A stretch of 64,000 bases of DNA from Terfezia claveryi. Its lineage: Eukaryota > Ascomycota > Pezizomycetes > Pezizales > Pezizaceae. The position numbers and the translations under genes were made by a program. Within the stretch, counting starts at the first letter, position 1. The number at the start of each line of letters is the position of its first letter. The stretch lies in NCBI GenBank assembly GCA_015179025.1, contig WHUX01000251.1, positions 1 through 64,000 on the forward strand, read 5' to 3'. Positions 1 to 10,892 of this stretch are shown piece by piece. The notes beneath the pieces were generated by a model, which worked only from the letters and a program-made list of their open reading frames with translations, did not search any database and was not told the DNA's origin.

Positions 1-119
1 CTGCTGCCTTTATGCTTTTGTTTGCGAACATGGTCGGAATGACCGCTCTTGAGACCACCTTGCCCTTCTTGGGTTAATAACGGGGGGGTCAAATGACAGG
101 AAGGTTGTTAGGTTGGGAA

Positions 120-350
120 TGTTCAAATGGAGTATGGGGATTGCCTGGGACTTGGACTAAAAAAGAGGCTTCTCATTCTCTTTGTTTTCAACCCCTGGCT
201 CAGGATTGTCCTCCTGCATCTCCACCACTAGTTCCTGCAAAACCCCCCTCTCATTATCTCCTTCAGTTTCGGCTTCACTAGGGGTGGCTGGCACTCTACC
301 ATTGGACAAATGACTGATTTCGCACTCGGTATCGGTTTGATAATCACTAG
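120..350 (-). pseudogene. fragment of hAT-associated accessory gene (copy C)
   Basis: Read on the minus strand, this stretch encodes an acidic segment with the order RVPATPSEA, then ENKENEKP near its end. The same order (EVPTTPSKA, then ENKENEKP) is encoded on the minus strand at 23905-24110. In both places the fragment lies 0.7-1.1 kb upstream of, and divergent from, a hAT-like transposase reading frame and an intervening TCCGTRACA-type array. I do not recognise the protein. It is rich in Glu, Asn and Pro, with no visible membrane segment or catalytic motif. A TAG follows the conserved block. It may be the second gene of the transposon. Confidence 0.45.
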
Positions 351-1401
351 AAGTTTGGGTGAAAAGGAATTAGCTGCAAGCCAGTAATGCCATGTCAAAT
401 CAAGTGTGAGTTACCACACAATACCGCTATATGTCCTTTTTCTGTTCCTCACCGCAGATCAGTTTCCAGCAGGAGGAACCACATGACCTTGCACTGTTTC
501 CATGCTTCAAACATGACCTGCTAAGGTAACAGGAAAATAATGATTATCATCATCTGTTCAGTGGAACCACGCAAAATGGGACAAGCCACATGGCTATCGC
601 ACTTACTCAAATAACACGGGACATGTACGCAATATCATATGGGGCAAGCAAAAAAGTATGGAAGTCATACCTTGACCCTGGAATTTCACCTCTTTGCCTG
701 ATAGTCGAATTAGCTGGCATACTTTCTTGTGGTATAGTAATAAAGGATAGGAGGTGGCTTGATGGAATGACAAAAGGCTAGGGAGATGCAGATAATGGAG
801 GACGGAAGTTAATCGAGTGGTAGGAGGTGGGGACACGTGGAATTTATCTGGCCCCAGCAGACCCTGGCCCAAGCTACTGCCCCAAAACATCTCTGGTTAC
901 TCCCTGAGACATCCCTAAGTATGTGTTACCTTTTGGAACTGGCTTGGCTTGACCCGGACCCCTTGACCCATTGTACCTCACAAGGAGGCTCATGCAAGCA
1001 GACTACCTATACCTCTGCAAGTGATGAAACATTATTGCTAGTAGAGCAATTGATGGGTCATAGGATATGAATGACTAGACTATATAGGATTAATAATGCT
1101 TTTGAGAAGATGCATTGACCTATATATCACATGAGACAGATAGAACGCTTCACCCAGCCTACCTTCTACTGGCTAAACTAACTCTATAGTATACAACAAA
1201 GTGTATCAGTGCACGCCTTGACCTCAACTACATAGGTTGACAATAACCAGTCCATCCCATTGACCGGTCAATCGTGATTATGCTCGACCCATCGCTTTCG
1301 TAGATGCGTACTATTATGGACGAAGGTGGCTGTTCTACACCAGCTGAAGTAGATCAGGATGGTAGTTCCATTTGGGCAAGGTAGCTTATGCCTAAACTTA
1401 T
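351..1401. other. non-coding stretch, no recognisable gene
   Basis: Only short unrelated open frames occur here and none carries a recognisable motif. By position it corresponds to the spacer between the divergent accessory gene and the transposase of hAT copy C. Confidence 0.4.
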
Positions 1402-1500
1402 GTGGTCATAGATATTTTTTCTTGTTACGGATATTTTATATTGTCACAGATAACTTATTTTATCATAGATGTCTTGTCATGGATGTGTTGTCACGGATCT
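1402..1500 (+). repeat. TTGTCACGGAT core array, hAT copy C 5' flank
   Basis: About six copies of an 11-base core (TTGTTACGGAT, TTGTCACAGAT, TTATCATAGAT, TTGTCATGGAT, TTGTCACGGAT) are spaced 13-22 bases apart. The core is conserved while the spacers are not. The array lies about 290 bases before the first ATG of the transposase-linked frame. A larger array in the same orientation occupies the equivalent place before hAT copy B (24803-25252). Confidence 0.75.
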
Positions 1501-1791
1501 TTTGCTGTATCTTAGGTGGGTCATGCCAGGTCTTTCTACGATAATGTGAGCCAGGTCCTTTGGATATAATTAGTATTACCTATAGAGTATGGTAGTCTAC
1601 TTTGTCTACTAATTCTAAGGCAGAATCAGATATAACTAGACAACCTACCAAAAGAGGACATTGCCATTTAGGGATTCTTTCCAGAACTGTCATCTAGAGT
1701 TTTACTTATATATAGTTCATTGAGGTTGTAATTCTCACTAACTATATCAGCTTCACAATAGGTATTGTGCCAACTAGACTACTATACAAAT

Positions 1792-2700
1792 ATGGTAGTA
1801 TACTATAATCCAGAAGATGAACTCGGTTTCGAAGAGTTTCAGGAGCAATAGAAAGACACTACTGGGCTACAACGGTTCCTTAGTCTACGTGGAATGGAAA
1901 TGGTAATATACCAGTCTAGATAGTTGGTTATAGACTGATTTGACCTCAATAAGATTGTATCCCAAGTGGTAGCTATAGAGCTTCTAGAGAGGATTTGGAT
2001 TAATCTGTATGATTTACTACTCCCCTTAGGTATACATAAGAGTCTAGAGATGACTTGGAATCCCTTTTATATAGATAACTATACTATGTATGATTTGTTA
2101 TGGATTACCCTTTTCCACTATTACTTGACTAGCGAGAGAGAGGTATAGGGTTTATATGAAGATTGTTGATACCCATCGGTAAGTTAATTGTTATGTTAAA
2201 ATATTGGAGTACTAACATACCTATTGTAGATACTCTCTCAGACCTACCGGATCCCTGATAGCAGAATTATTCGGCATCCTGTCTATATACTGGTATAATG
2301 GAATCCCCCACTTAGGATAACAGTATTATGTTATAAGCAAAAGGTCTGGCTTTGGCCTTCAAGAAGGTATCTTACTAATCCTTGCATATAGATAGCGCGG
2401 TAAGCTAATTATATCTAGACTTCTCGAAATTTTGCAACTCACAAATAGCCCCAATTGGCTATTGAGATCCAGCATACTCCAACTAGATTTGACTAATATC
2501 CCTGACATTATATCAGAGCCAGATGGATGCTTTGAGCCTAGAAGTGAGCTCTTACCATATAGTTCAGAGGACTCAGATGATATCCATGATAACATTGTGG
2601 ATCTATTTTGGAATGAATGGACAATCGTGTACTTGGATTAGAATTGGGTTTGGCATGCTGTTGATATGCTATAGCATGATTGATAGATGTATTTTATATA
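1792..2700 (+). pseudogene. hAT-like element copy C, 5' gene portion (truncated)
   Basis: The frame starts MVVYYNPEDE at 1792 and is homologous along its length to the frame at 25906 (MMENYYNLDD). Shared features are the blocks LSLRG/LSLSS, IDNYTMYDLLWITLF/LDNYTLYNLLWVTLF, and a downstream NWVWHAV/NWVWYTV segment. It is interrupted by in-frame TAG and TGA codons, several at Gln or Trp positions. A likely intron lies near 2160-2230. It breaks off near 2.8 kb, so the BED finger, catalytic region and dimerisation domain seen in copies A and B are absent. Its role is inferred from colinearity with copy B; this N-terminal part has no domain I can name. Confidence 0.55.
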
Positions 2701-2765
2701 TAGATAGGTTTGGGTTATCAAAGAAAGCGCTACAGGTACCTTGTGAATGTCTCCCATAGAATCCG

Positions 2766-2812
2766 TAACAACCACACATTATCCGTAACAAGTACATATT
2801 ATCCATGATATA
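2766..2812 (-). repeat. ATCCGTAACAA core array, hAT copy C
   Basis: Three copies (ATCCGTAACAA, ATCCGTAACAA, ATCCATGATAT) are spaced 21-23 bases apart, in the orientation opposite to the upstream array. Copy B has a seven-copy array in the same orientation at the matching place (27071-27186), just after the NWVW-encoding segment. Confidence 0.7.
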
Positions 2813-3063
2813 CCCCAAATGCTCTCAAAATATGAATAAATAGGCCTCTCTTCCCTACTACCCTTCCAAATCTATTATTGCCAACTCCTAGGAACACAAT
2901 AGCCAGACGAACTTGCACTACTAGCCCCATACTCCAACATGTCTCTATCTTCAAGTGTGCCCATATGTTAATTGAGCCCAATGGTTTCCACTCTCACCAG
3001 AATATTAGGCAACATCAGGAAGAAAAATATAGCATCCTGACGCCTTGCAGAGATGTCCTGATG

Positions 3064-3620
3064 CCCTTCCTTATTTCATTGCCTGTATTGCCTGCCAGAG
3101 CGCCCTATAGGTACCCTTCTGACCTCGTGCCTCCCCAGACACCCTCTATATACCTCTTCAACCTAGTGCCTCCCAGGGCACCCTGCACGTCCTCCTCTTG
3201 TTGCCTCCCAGGGCATCCTGTACGTACCTTCCGACCTCTTGCCTCCCACGGCACCCTGCAGGTACCTCTTCGAACTAGTGCCTCCCAGGGCGCCCTGTAC
3301 ATCCTCCTTTTGTTGCCTCCCAGGGCACCCTGAATGGTACTTCCGACCTCTTGCCTCTCATGGCACCCTGCAAGTACCTCTTCGAACTAGTGCCTCCCAG
3401 AGCATCCTGTACGTCCTCCTTTTGTTGCCTCCCAGGGCACCCTGAATGGTACTTCCGACCTCTTGCCTCTCATGGCACCCTGTATGAAACTTACCGACGT
3501 CTTGGCTCCCACCGCAGCCTGTAGGTACCTCGCCTCCCAGAGCACCCTGGATGTACTCTGACCTCTTACCTTCGAGGGGACCCTGTGCATACCTCTTCGA
3601 CTTTGTACGATCACCTTTTG
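3064..3620. repeat. minisatellite, ~40 bp units
   Basis: Units carry the core TGCCTCCCAGGGCACCCTG separated by alternating variable segments (CACGTCCTCCT, GTACCTTCCGACCTCT, AGGTACCTCTTCGAACT). The period is about 40 bases, with a higher-order period of about 120 bases that is nearly exact between 3300 and 3480. Open frames through it on both strands are a by-product of the repeat. Confidence 0.8.
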
Positions 3621-3943
3621 TTCTGGCTTTTCCACACCCCCCTATTTCCCACCTTCTTGCTTGGTTCCAGGCACCACGCGTCCCCTCGTGATCATCTGTA
3701 TACAATACTGCATGACTTCCACACCAGAAAAGCCCGCAATAGGACCTCTACACTTCTCACTTCTAGCTTGCCATTTAACTCAAGGTATCAAAAGCTTGTT
3801 AATCTACTTACAAGCACCATCTCATTCACTATATAGCTCATTCCACATATGGAAATCAATCCGATTGTTCACTAGCCACGTATTTCCTTCCTTTAACCCA
3901 ATCACATGTGCCATTCCTTCGATGTCCGTAATGCGCAATATAT

Positions 3944-6900
3944 TCATTCCTTTCCCATCCTCCCGCCCTTCCATCCGAACCATTCCTTCATCCCTACCTG
4001 GCCTGCTTGACCCTCGTACTCTAAGTATTGATACAAGAGCCACTTCATGGACTCTGTTAATATTATCCCGCACGCTGAAGAGCCCTTCCAGTTTCCCAAC
4101 AATTTTTCCATCCAGGTCACCCCTTGAATATTCTGACCGCCCCTTTCGTCGCACCCACACCCAATCAGCCCTGGGCTGACCTTGCTTGCGAAATGCTTTT
4201 TGTGCAGTCCACCGGACATTGTTGTCTGCTTACCCTCACCCTGGAATTCTGGTACCTTGACTGAGAGCTCCGCATAATAGTGCGTCGGGAAATGTGCAAC
4301 CCCTTCCAGATTCACCGGTTCTGGTGTATTCAGCCTTAGGTATTGGAAAAACCGCTCCGGAAGTTGCCCAATACCCAGCCTTGCTGCAAGCGTCTGCATA
4401 GGAGTACCTTCTGGACCATCCGAAGCCTGTTTACCCCGTAAGATTGGACCCTGTGGTTTCCCTGCCCGTATCGTCGTCTCCTCAAGGTCCTCCACACGTC
4501 GTCTCCGAATAACATCAAGAATTGCCCTGCTGAACCTATACCCTTGGCTCCATTCCTCCATGTTCAATTCCCTCATTCGCAATGCATGTTCAACCGTGAT
4601 GGTATCCAGTATTTGCTCGGCTGCATTTACACGGTTAGATCTTCGATAAGCATCTTTCAGAGGCTTATGAAGAGCTTCTGTAACCTCGGTGGAGTACTGG
4701 GGGAGAGTCCCGAAATCTTTGATTTGCGTGGTATAGTGGGATAGCAGATGCAACTTTGGAAAATTGAAATCGGCCTTACACAGGACATCCTGAATAACCT
4801 GTTGTCTCTTCTGCCTTTCTTCCGTCGCTATTTTCGTTCTTTTTGTGGCGCTGAGCTCGAAATATTCATCTAGTTTTGCTTGACGTGCCGAAAGCTGATC
4901 AGCTGCAAGCTCCCTTGAAGCCTCCTTTGCGTTCTCATGATCCTTTTTCGTCGCCCGAAACTCAGTGAAGACAGGTAGGTTATCGTGGAATTTCCGAAGG
5001 TATAGATCCATATACCCTATCGTCTGCGGTGTGTGACTCCGGTACTGCGCCAAAAGGCAGAAATCAGTGATATATCGCACACAACGGATGGCTCGCTTGC
5101 TATCTGCTTTGGCGCATGCTGAGAGACTTGGGGTGTCTGTTATTGGATCATGTAGCGCTGCTGTGAAGCAAGCCAATATCACATGATTAATTCCTCGCAT
5201 TTCCGTACCACTCCACATCGTAATCTGCCGATATCTCTTCTGTGGTGGTCGATACCCTGGATATGGTGGGATCTGTTCCCAGATCCTGTCGAACACCTCT
5301 AAGCGCTTGTGTTTTTGAGAAACTGCTCTATCCAGCCCATTAAATGCTTCAGTATCCCAAGAAGAATATTGTAAGTATATCGCCACGGACCATATCTGGT
5401 GGTTGGATACCAAGGACTTGGAGCTGAACCCACAGCGCGTTCTCAAAGGGCTTTATTCCAGCATCATCTAACCTAGCCACATGTTAACTATGCCCTAACC
5501 ATATCCATGATCATTAGCTACATACCTTTCTAGATCCCCTGCCCGATAGAGATTCTCATAGGCCACATGATTGTGCATGGGTTGTGATTTCTTTCGGAGA
5601 ATTCCAAGTTCCCGCGGACTTACGATACACACAGGGCAACGATTGGTTTTAATACCATGGATGTTGACATTTTCCATATGGTCGGCAAGCCAGGCGGAGA
5701 GAACTGGTATGCACTTCCTAACCTTGCCGTCTCCGCAGAGAATGTCCGATCCACCTTCCTATGAAAGTTGTTAATACAGACCCTCAAGGCTCCATCCAGG
5801 ATGATATACTTACTTTGAATACTTTTGTGAGGGGGGCCAAGATACGTGAAACAATTGGTGTTGTACCCTTAGCGCATCACATTCCTGCTCTTTGGTCGAG
5901 AAACCTGGAATCTTATTGTTCCGCTTGGGGCCGACTGGGAAAAGGCCCATCAGGATCCACGCTTGTCTTGTTGGCTGATTCCGAATTTCTGAGTGAATGT
6001 TGCCAATAGTCATAAACAACGGCCATAATTTCTTGTCCCCAGAGAAATTCGTGAGGCAAGTTTGATCGGACGTTAAAAGTACTGGCACCAGTGATGTCCC
6101 AATCGGGAGCGTCTTCTAGCGTCTCGTCAGCATCTGCACTGGTATTTGCTGGATAGGTTCTATACTTGTGTCCTCCACCACCAATCACCGGTATTCATTT
6201 CCGTATATACCCGGTTACCTTCTTCATCGAATTCGTGAATCGGCGCGAAAACCAGGTGTTTGCCATAGGCACGTTGCTGAAGTAGATATCGCACAGTATC
6301 CTCAAGGTCCCTATAATAGAATGCAGAGCCCTTTTGGAGGTGAAAGTCGACTGTTCCTGTCTGCCAGCCGGGTTGATCAATCATCTCACGCATTTTATTT
6401 CTCCATGTATATCCTGAGTGAAAATGGACTCCATCATCCTCTGAAAGCCCTGGTGGTAGCAGATTTTGCTTGAAAAAATGATCAATATTTGTTAATGAGG
6501 TTTTGCTCTCATGGAAGAATCTCGCAAGCTTGTATTCGTACCATTCTGGAAAGGCGCTATTGGATTGAATTGAAGCCGCCGCAGATCGTTCAAAGGTATT
6601 GTCGCAATAATCTTTCCAACTTCATACTCTGCTGGCAGATATTGTGTAACGAGCATAGACTTCTCCCGGATTCCTTGAACACTACAATGGACATCTAATA
6701 ACAGATTTCAAAAGTCAGAACCCTGTTGTTCCGGACATAATTCATGGCCTCATACCATCTCCGACTTCCACACTAGAAGTCCGAACTTCCAAATCCCCTA
6801 AAGACTCATTCAAGTATGTACTCAACAACGCCCCAGTTTGCCGGAGTCGCTTAGTGGGTATAGTCCGAACCTCTGTGGACGTCGGGGAAACAGAGCGTGT

Positions 6901-7158
6901 TCGTTTCAACCAGGCTGGCCTTCTCACGGATACTGAGGTCTCGGATCCTGAGGTCTTGGATACTGAGGAATTTGTATAGGGATGTCGCTGCTCTTGCTGG
7001 TCCTCGACTGGATTGTGACTCTGTGCCGCTGAGGCCGACTCTGAATGTTGGGCTCGCAAATGTCTCCCATACTGTCCAGCTTTTTGAAATTCAAAGTCAC
7101 AAAACCTGCAACGCATTCTGGATGTCAGTTGCCTGGTCACGCGACTGTTGTAGGGCAC
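3944..7158 (-). pseudogene. Plavaka (CACTA-like) transposase pseudogene
   Basis: Read on the minus strand from 7158, the relic begins with a C2H2 finger (CRFCDFEFQKAG, then HLRAQH). It continues through blocks typical of fungal Plavaka transposases: FYYRDLEDTVRYLL, YTEMNTGDWWW, then near 6.0 kb VLLTSDQTCLTNFSGDKK, WPLFMTIGNI and ILMGLFPVG, then GKVRKCIPVLSAWLADH and CPVC. The 3944-5446 part (500 codons) holds the C-terminal half, including ITMWSGTEMRG, FNFPKLHLLSHY and YSTEVTEALHKPLKDAYRRSN. One intron (about 5756-5809, donor GTAAGTAT, acceptor CATAG) still joins adjacent blocks in phase. Changes of frame near 5.85 and 5.35 kb are not explained by introns, so the gene is broken. The family cuts and pastes DNA with a DDE-type nuclease; this copy is presumably inactive. 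Confidence 0.8.
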
Positions 7159-7266
7159 TTACTGTTCCGTAAGTACATATACCTAATGATTTTGGCCCAC
7201 GGGGATTCATCGTGTCCATGTTGGATGAGAATTTCCTCTAATGGAGCTGTCGTGGCATAACCTTAG

Positions 7267-7662
7267 GAGGGTCTGGGCACGAGACTAAAGCTCCCAATGG
7301 CATTGATTCAATCTCAGGTTAGGTTGTCTTGTGCCCAGCTGTGGACTAGTCCACTCCTGCAAAGGCCCCGGAACGCACTACCGCAATCAGCCCCTAGCTG
7401 GTTGCTCAGCCCCCAAACCCACCCTGTCCACTAACCGCAATGGGAGTATCTTAGCACGGCTTTTGTTAGTCTGGTTGGCACGCTTATGTAGTCTGGTTGG
7501 CACAAGCCTCTCGTAGAGAACGCTTATGTATGTAACCAGACTACTTAAACCTAGTGTGCCAACCAGACTACTTAAACCAGACTAACGGTTCCCACACCCG
7601 CGAGCTAGTCCGTAGAGGGTCTGATCGAGGCTTGTGAGTACTAGTCTCGTGCCCAGACCCTC
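7267..7662. mobile_element. MITE-like element with 21 bp inverted ends
   Basis: GAGGGTCTGGGCACGAGACTA at 7267-7287 is repeated as its exact reverse complement at 7642-7662. Part of the right end is duplicated again at 7668-7694. Related ends beginning AGGGTCTGATCGAG occur at 7616 and 7775, and in reverse at 25060-25085, so this is a dispersed family. No coding capacity is visible. Confidence 0.6.
7465..7589. mobile_element. short hairpin element, GTTAGTCTGGTT ends
   Basis: GTTAGTCTGGTTGGCAC at the left and the matching AACCAGACTAAC at the right bound ~125 bases. An internal direct copy (TAGTCTGGTTGGCACAA) and an internal inverted copy (GTGCCAACCAGACTA) lie between them. TAGTCTGGTTGGCACAA occurs again at about 56322, indicating a dispersed short family. 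It lies inside the larger 7267-7662 element. Confidence 0.5.
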
Positions 7663-7694
7663 TGTTAGTGAGTACTAGTCTCGTGCCCAGACCC

Positions 7695-8279
7695 GGTGTG
7701 TACGAACAAAGATATTACCCGATAAAGATTTCTACACAAAGAAATAACTCCTGCTTCAAATATTCGTACTACTAGGGTCTGATCGAGACTAATATTAGTA
7801 TCGATACATTGTTCCCTAATACTACACTACTCATGAACACAACATTCTCTTTGTAGTTGTAACCACTACCCAACTAGACTAGGATACACACATCCCAATT
7901 GAATGGCCTATAGATCTTGTATGTCCGCAACCGAATAATAGCAAACCAAAAAAATGTGATAGGGATAGTTTGTTACACTCCATCCTAAGCGTTGTTATTT
8001 CCTTACCAAAGGTATCATATGACTATAGAAAGCCTCCTAGTCCTCCCCATCTCCAAAGCACTCACAGCGTCAAGTTGTACCCTATAACAGAACATTGAAG
8101 GCTCTCGTCAAAGGTAAGACCATATACCAGATTGCTCAGAGAGGACTTCGGAAGGGCTAATTCATATGATACATAGGAACAACTACATAAGCAGTGATCA
8201 TACTGGTTTAGGTATGGGACACTCGGAGTACTGTACTGGCATGTATAAGATATTAACCAGGATTCTTAGGAAATACAAC
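7695..8279. other. non-coding stretch
   Basis: No open frame of note and no repeat beyond one degenerate AGGGTCTGATCGAG terminus near 7775. Confidence 0.4.
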
Positions 8280-10446
8280 ATGCCGCTAAAGAAACGGAGG
8301 TTCGATAATGCGGGTACCGCTAGTGACGGGGGTGGAGCGGATTCTGGTGATGATGACTACGGCACTCGACAATTTGCGGATAAACTGGGTTTCAATGACC
8401 CAGGTATACCCAAGACCCTCTACCAGGTATGGCGCTCATGCATGCAGCGCGCGATGTCCGATTTTGGTATATTCGGGCCTGGTGAGTCCGGACGAACGAA
8501 ATTCGCAGAGTTGTGCGAATGGGCGCTGGCCATCCGGCAATGGCTCCTAAAGGCCAAATGAATTACCACCAGCAGGAGTACCGGAGTGCACTAAACCAAT
8601 TAATGCAGGATGTCGCCAAGAAGGCTCGAAAATCATGACAAGTGATGTGGGAGTCAATTGCAGATGCGCGAGCTGCATACGAGCAGGCTAATCCGGGGAT
8701 TGTAATAGAACCTCTTGGCAGATTACCGAATATGGGGCGAGCAACAGCCGAGCCACCCTACATGCCCAGCAACCAAGGATCTCAGAAGGCGAGAACAGAG
8801 TCCGGCGCAGAGCGACACAGGGCTGCTGCGCGAGCACGCCGACCTCTGGCTAGCCTGATACCAGCTACCCCTGTTCCCGCACCAGCCCCTCCCGCACCAG
8901 CCCCACAAATGCAGCGTTTAGCCCCCCCAGACCCAATCGGACTAGCCCCCCAGTCCGTGCTACAAGACCCATGCAGGCCAGTACCGCACCGGCTTCACCA
9001 CTTCCTCTAGGGTCCCGCTTACAGGAGCACCACCAGGGGTTGCTGGTGGGCCCTTGGCACCATCCAAGTGCAATCAACCACATCTAGCAGGCTGGGCACC
9101 ATCTGTGGGAGGGCCTCCAAATACAGTGCGGGTACACATTATATCGCCGGAAACGCATGGTCCAGACCCCTTATATGGGGGCTGGATATTCAGTTCCGCA
9201 ACTATCTCTTCTACGGTGGTTTTGGGTTTACACACTATGGCGGGCATACTGGCAGCCGCTACCCCATTCATTCCGGTAGGACGGGTTATCCGACATATCT
9301 ATGCTATGGACGTCGCTGGACGATTTGTCCATATTACCATGGATTATTTAGTCGGGAGCTTGATAATGGCACATCCAGGGCCCAACCTCATGGATTTCCA
9401 GATTGAACTGGACCCCATGAGCCAGGTAAATACCCCAAGCACACCTCTCACTTCTCCCGGTCCTCCGTTGTACCCATGACAGCCCCCACAAGTGCACCGG
9501 CCTCCCAATACACTACTAAGCATGTCATGCCAATATCTACTAAGAGGGCGAAAATGCTTGCGGCTGGTAAAGGTACACTATCACTAAAAGGGAAAAGTAC
9601 GAAGAGTGCGCTGTGGATTAAGGACACACCAATTGGTAGGGCTATAGGGGTAACTAAGCAGACCAAGGGTCTGAAGGGTACCAAGGGGAAAACGACCAAG
9701 GAGGCACCGATTATCAAGGGGAAAACTATTACCAAGGGCATAACTGCTGCCAAGGGGAAAACGACTGCCAAAGTTAAGCAAGGTTCCAAGGGTACCCCAG
9801 CTGCCAAGGTTACCTCAGCCGTCAAAGGTCCACCTCCACCTCCGAAGGTTGTAATACCAAAATCAGACGACGACCACGTACAGATACTCCGAGTGACGAT
9901 GAGGCACCTGGTGAGTTGATTGCAAACTGAATTGAGGCCAATGTGCTAACAGGTATCGTTAGGCTCAGAGGAGGCACCGGATGCGGGAGCTCCCCGCGGT
10001 AGAAGGAGGGTCCCGGCGGACCGTGCCATGATTCGGAGTATCATGCCGGAATCTTGGCGAGTGGCGGGTTCTGGTGTTCCACGCTCGGGACAGTCCACGC
10101 GGGGACCTTTTTGGACTGGGAGAATACGCGCGAGGCCTGGTAAGTCCAGATTGAACCTAATTGCGGAATTACACTAATGAAAGTAGGCACTCGACCTACG
10201 GCCGATATGGAACAGGAAGAGGTTGGTGAGCATGCGGGTGAAGAAGTCAGGGTGGCAGGGTTGCAGATGATGAGGATGAGGGTGAGGATGTCCAGGAGGT
10301 CACGGATGATGAGGATCAGGGGGAAGATGATAATGGTAATGATGATAATCTGGATGAGGATGTTGAGAATCGGGCTGATGAGGGTGGGGATGCATATGTT
10401 GAGGATGGAGATGAGGGTAGGAACGATGTGGATGGGATGGAGATGA
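8280..10446 (+). pseudogene. unrecognised intron-containing gene, probably broken
   Basis: A frame starts at 8280 with a basic patch (MPLKKRRF), followed by an acidic Ser/Gly linker and a compact block (YGTRQFADKLGFNDPG, LYQVWRSCMQRAM, FAELCEWALAIRQWL) ending about 8560. Further on are a Pro/Ala-rich stretch (8840-8960), a Lys/Gly/Thr-rich stretch with KGTKGKTTK-like repeats (9540-9830), a segment PDAGAPRGRRRVP, and an Asp/Glu-rich tail (10260-10440). Convincing introns occur at 9911-9953 (GTGAGT donor, CTAAC before CAG) and 10140-10186 (GTAAGT donor, CTAAT branch). The acidic tail is out of frame with the segment before it, which suggests an indel near 10255. I recognise no family; the basic, Lys-rich and acidic layout suggests a nuclear protein. 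It may be transposon cargo. Confidence 0.4.
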
Positions 10447-10892
10447 CGCGGGTAAGATAGAGTCGATTCCTTATTTCCATTTTGATAGCGAAGGGTCCGG
10501 CAGTGGATGATAAAGATGTTTTTAAGGATGTGATTGAATCTCCGAGTTGCAGTTAGATCTTTTGGTTCATTTGTCAATTTGGGTGGTTAAACTGCGAGTT
10601 TTGGTATCTTGCATGTGAGGGGACTTTGTGGGAGCGTAAGGAGTGTAAGACATGAGACTCTGTAGGTACGGATAGATTGACTAGATGCGGTAATGAGATA
10701 GGAATTGCTGGTACACACATGGAACTAAATAGGTAACATGGGTTGACATAAAAGCTCTCTTTCTATCCCTACACGAACTTCAACAACTTCACCAACTCCT
10801 CCTATCCTAAATCCAAATCTCTCTCCCAACGTACACCAGGAAGATACTTTGCACTACCAAATCTCTCTCCTAGTGTATGCCAAGGAGATATT
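10447..10892. other. non-coding stretch between two broken genes
   Basis: No recognisable gene. A near-duplicate of ACCAAATCTCTCTCC occurs at about 10809 and 10858, flanking a pyrimidine-rich leader just before the next ATG. Confidence 0.35.

Noticed and set aside
3944..5446. 500-codon minus-strand frame as a host gene
   Set aside because: Its blocks match the C-terminal half of Plavaka transposases and its N-terminal part is out of frame with the upstream blocks.
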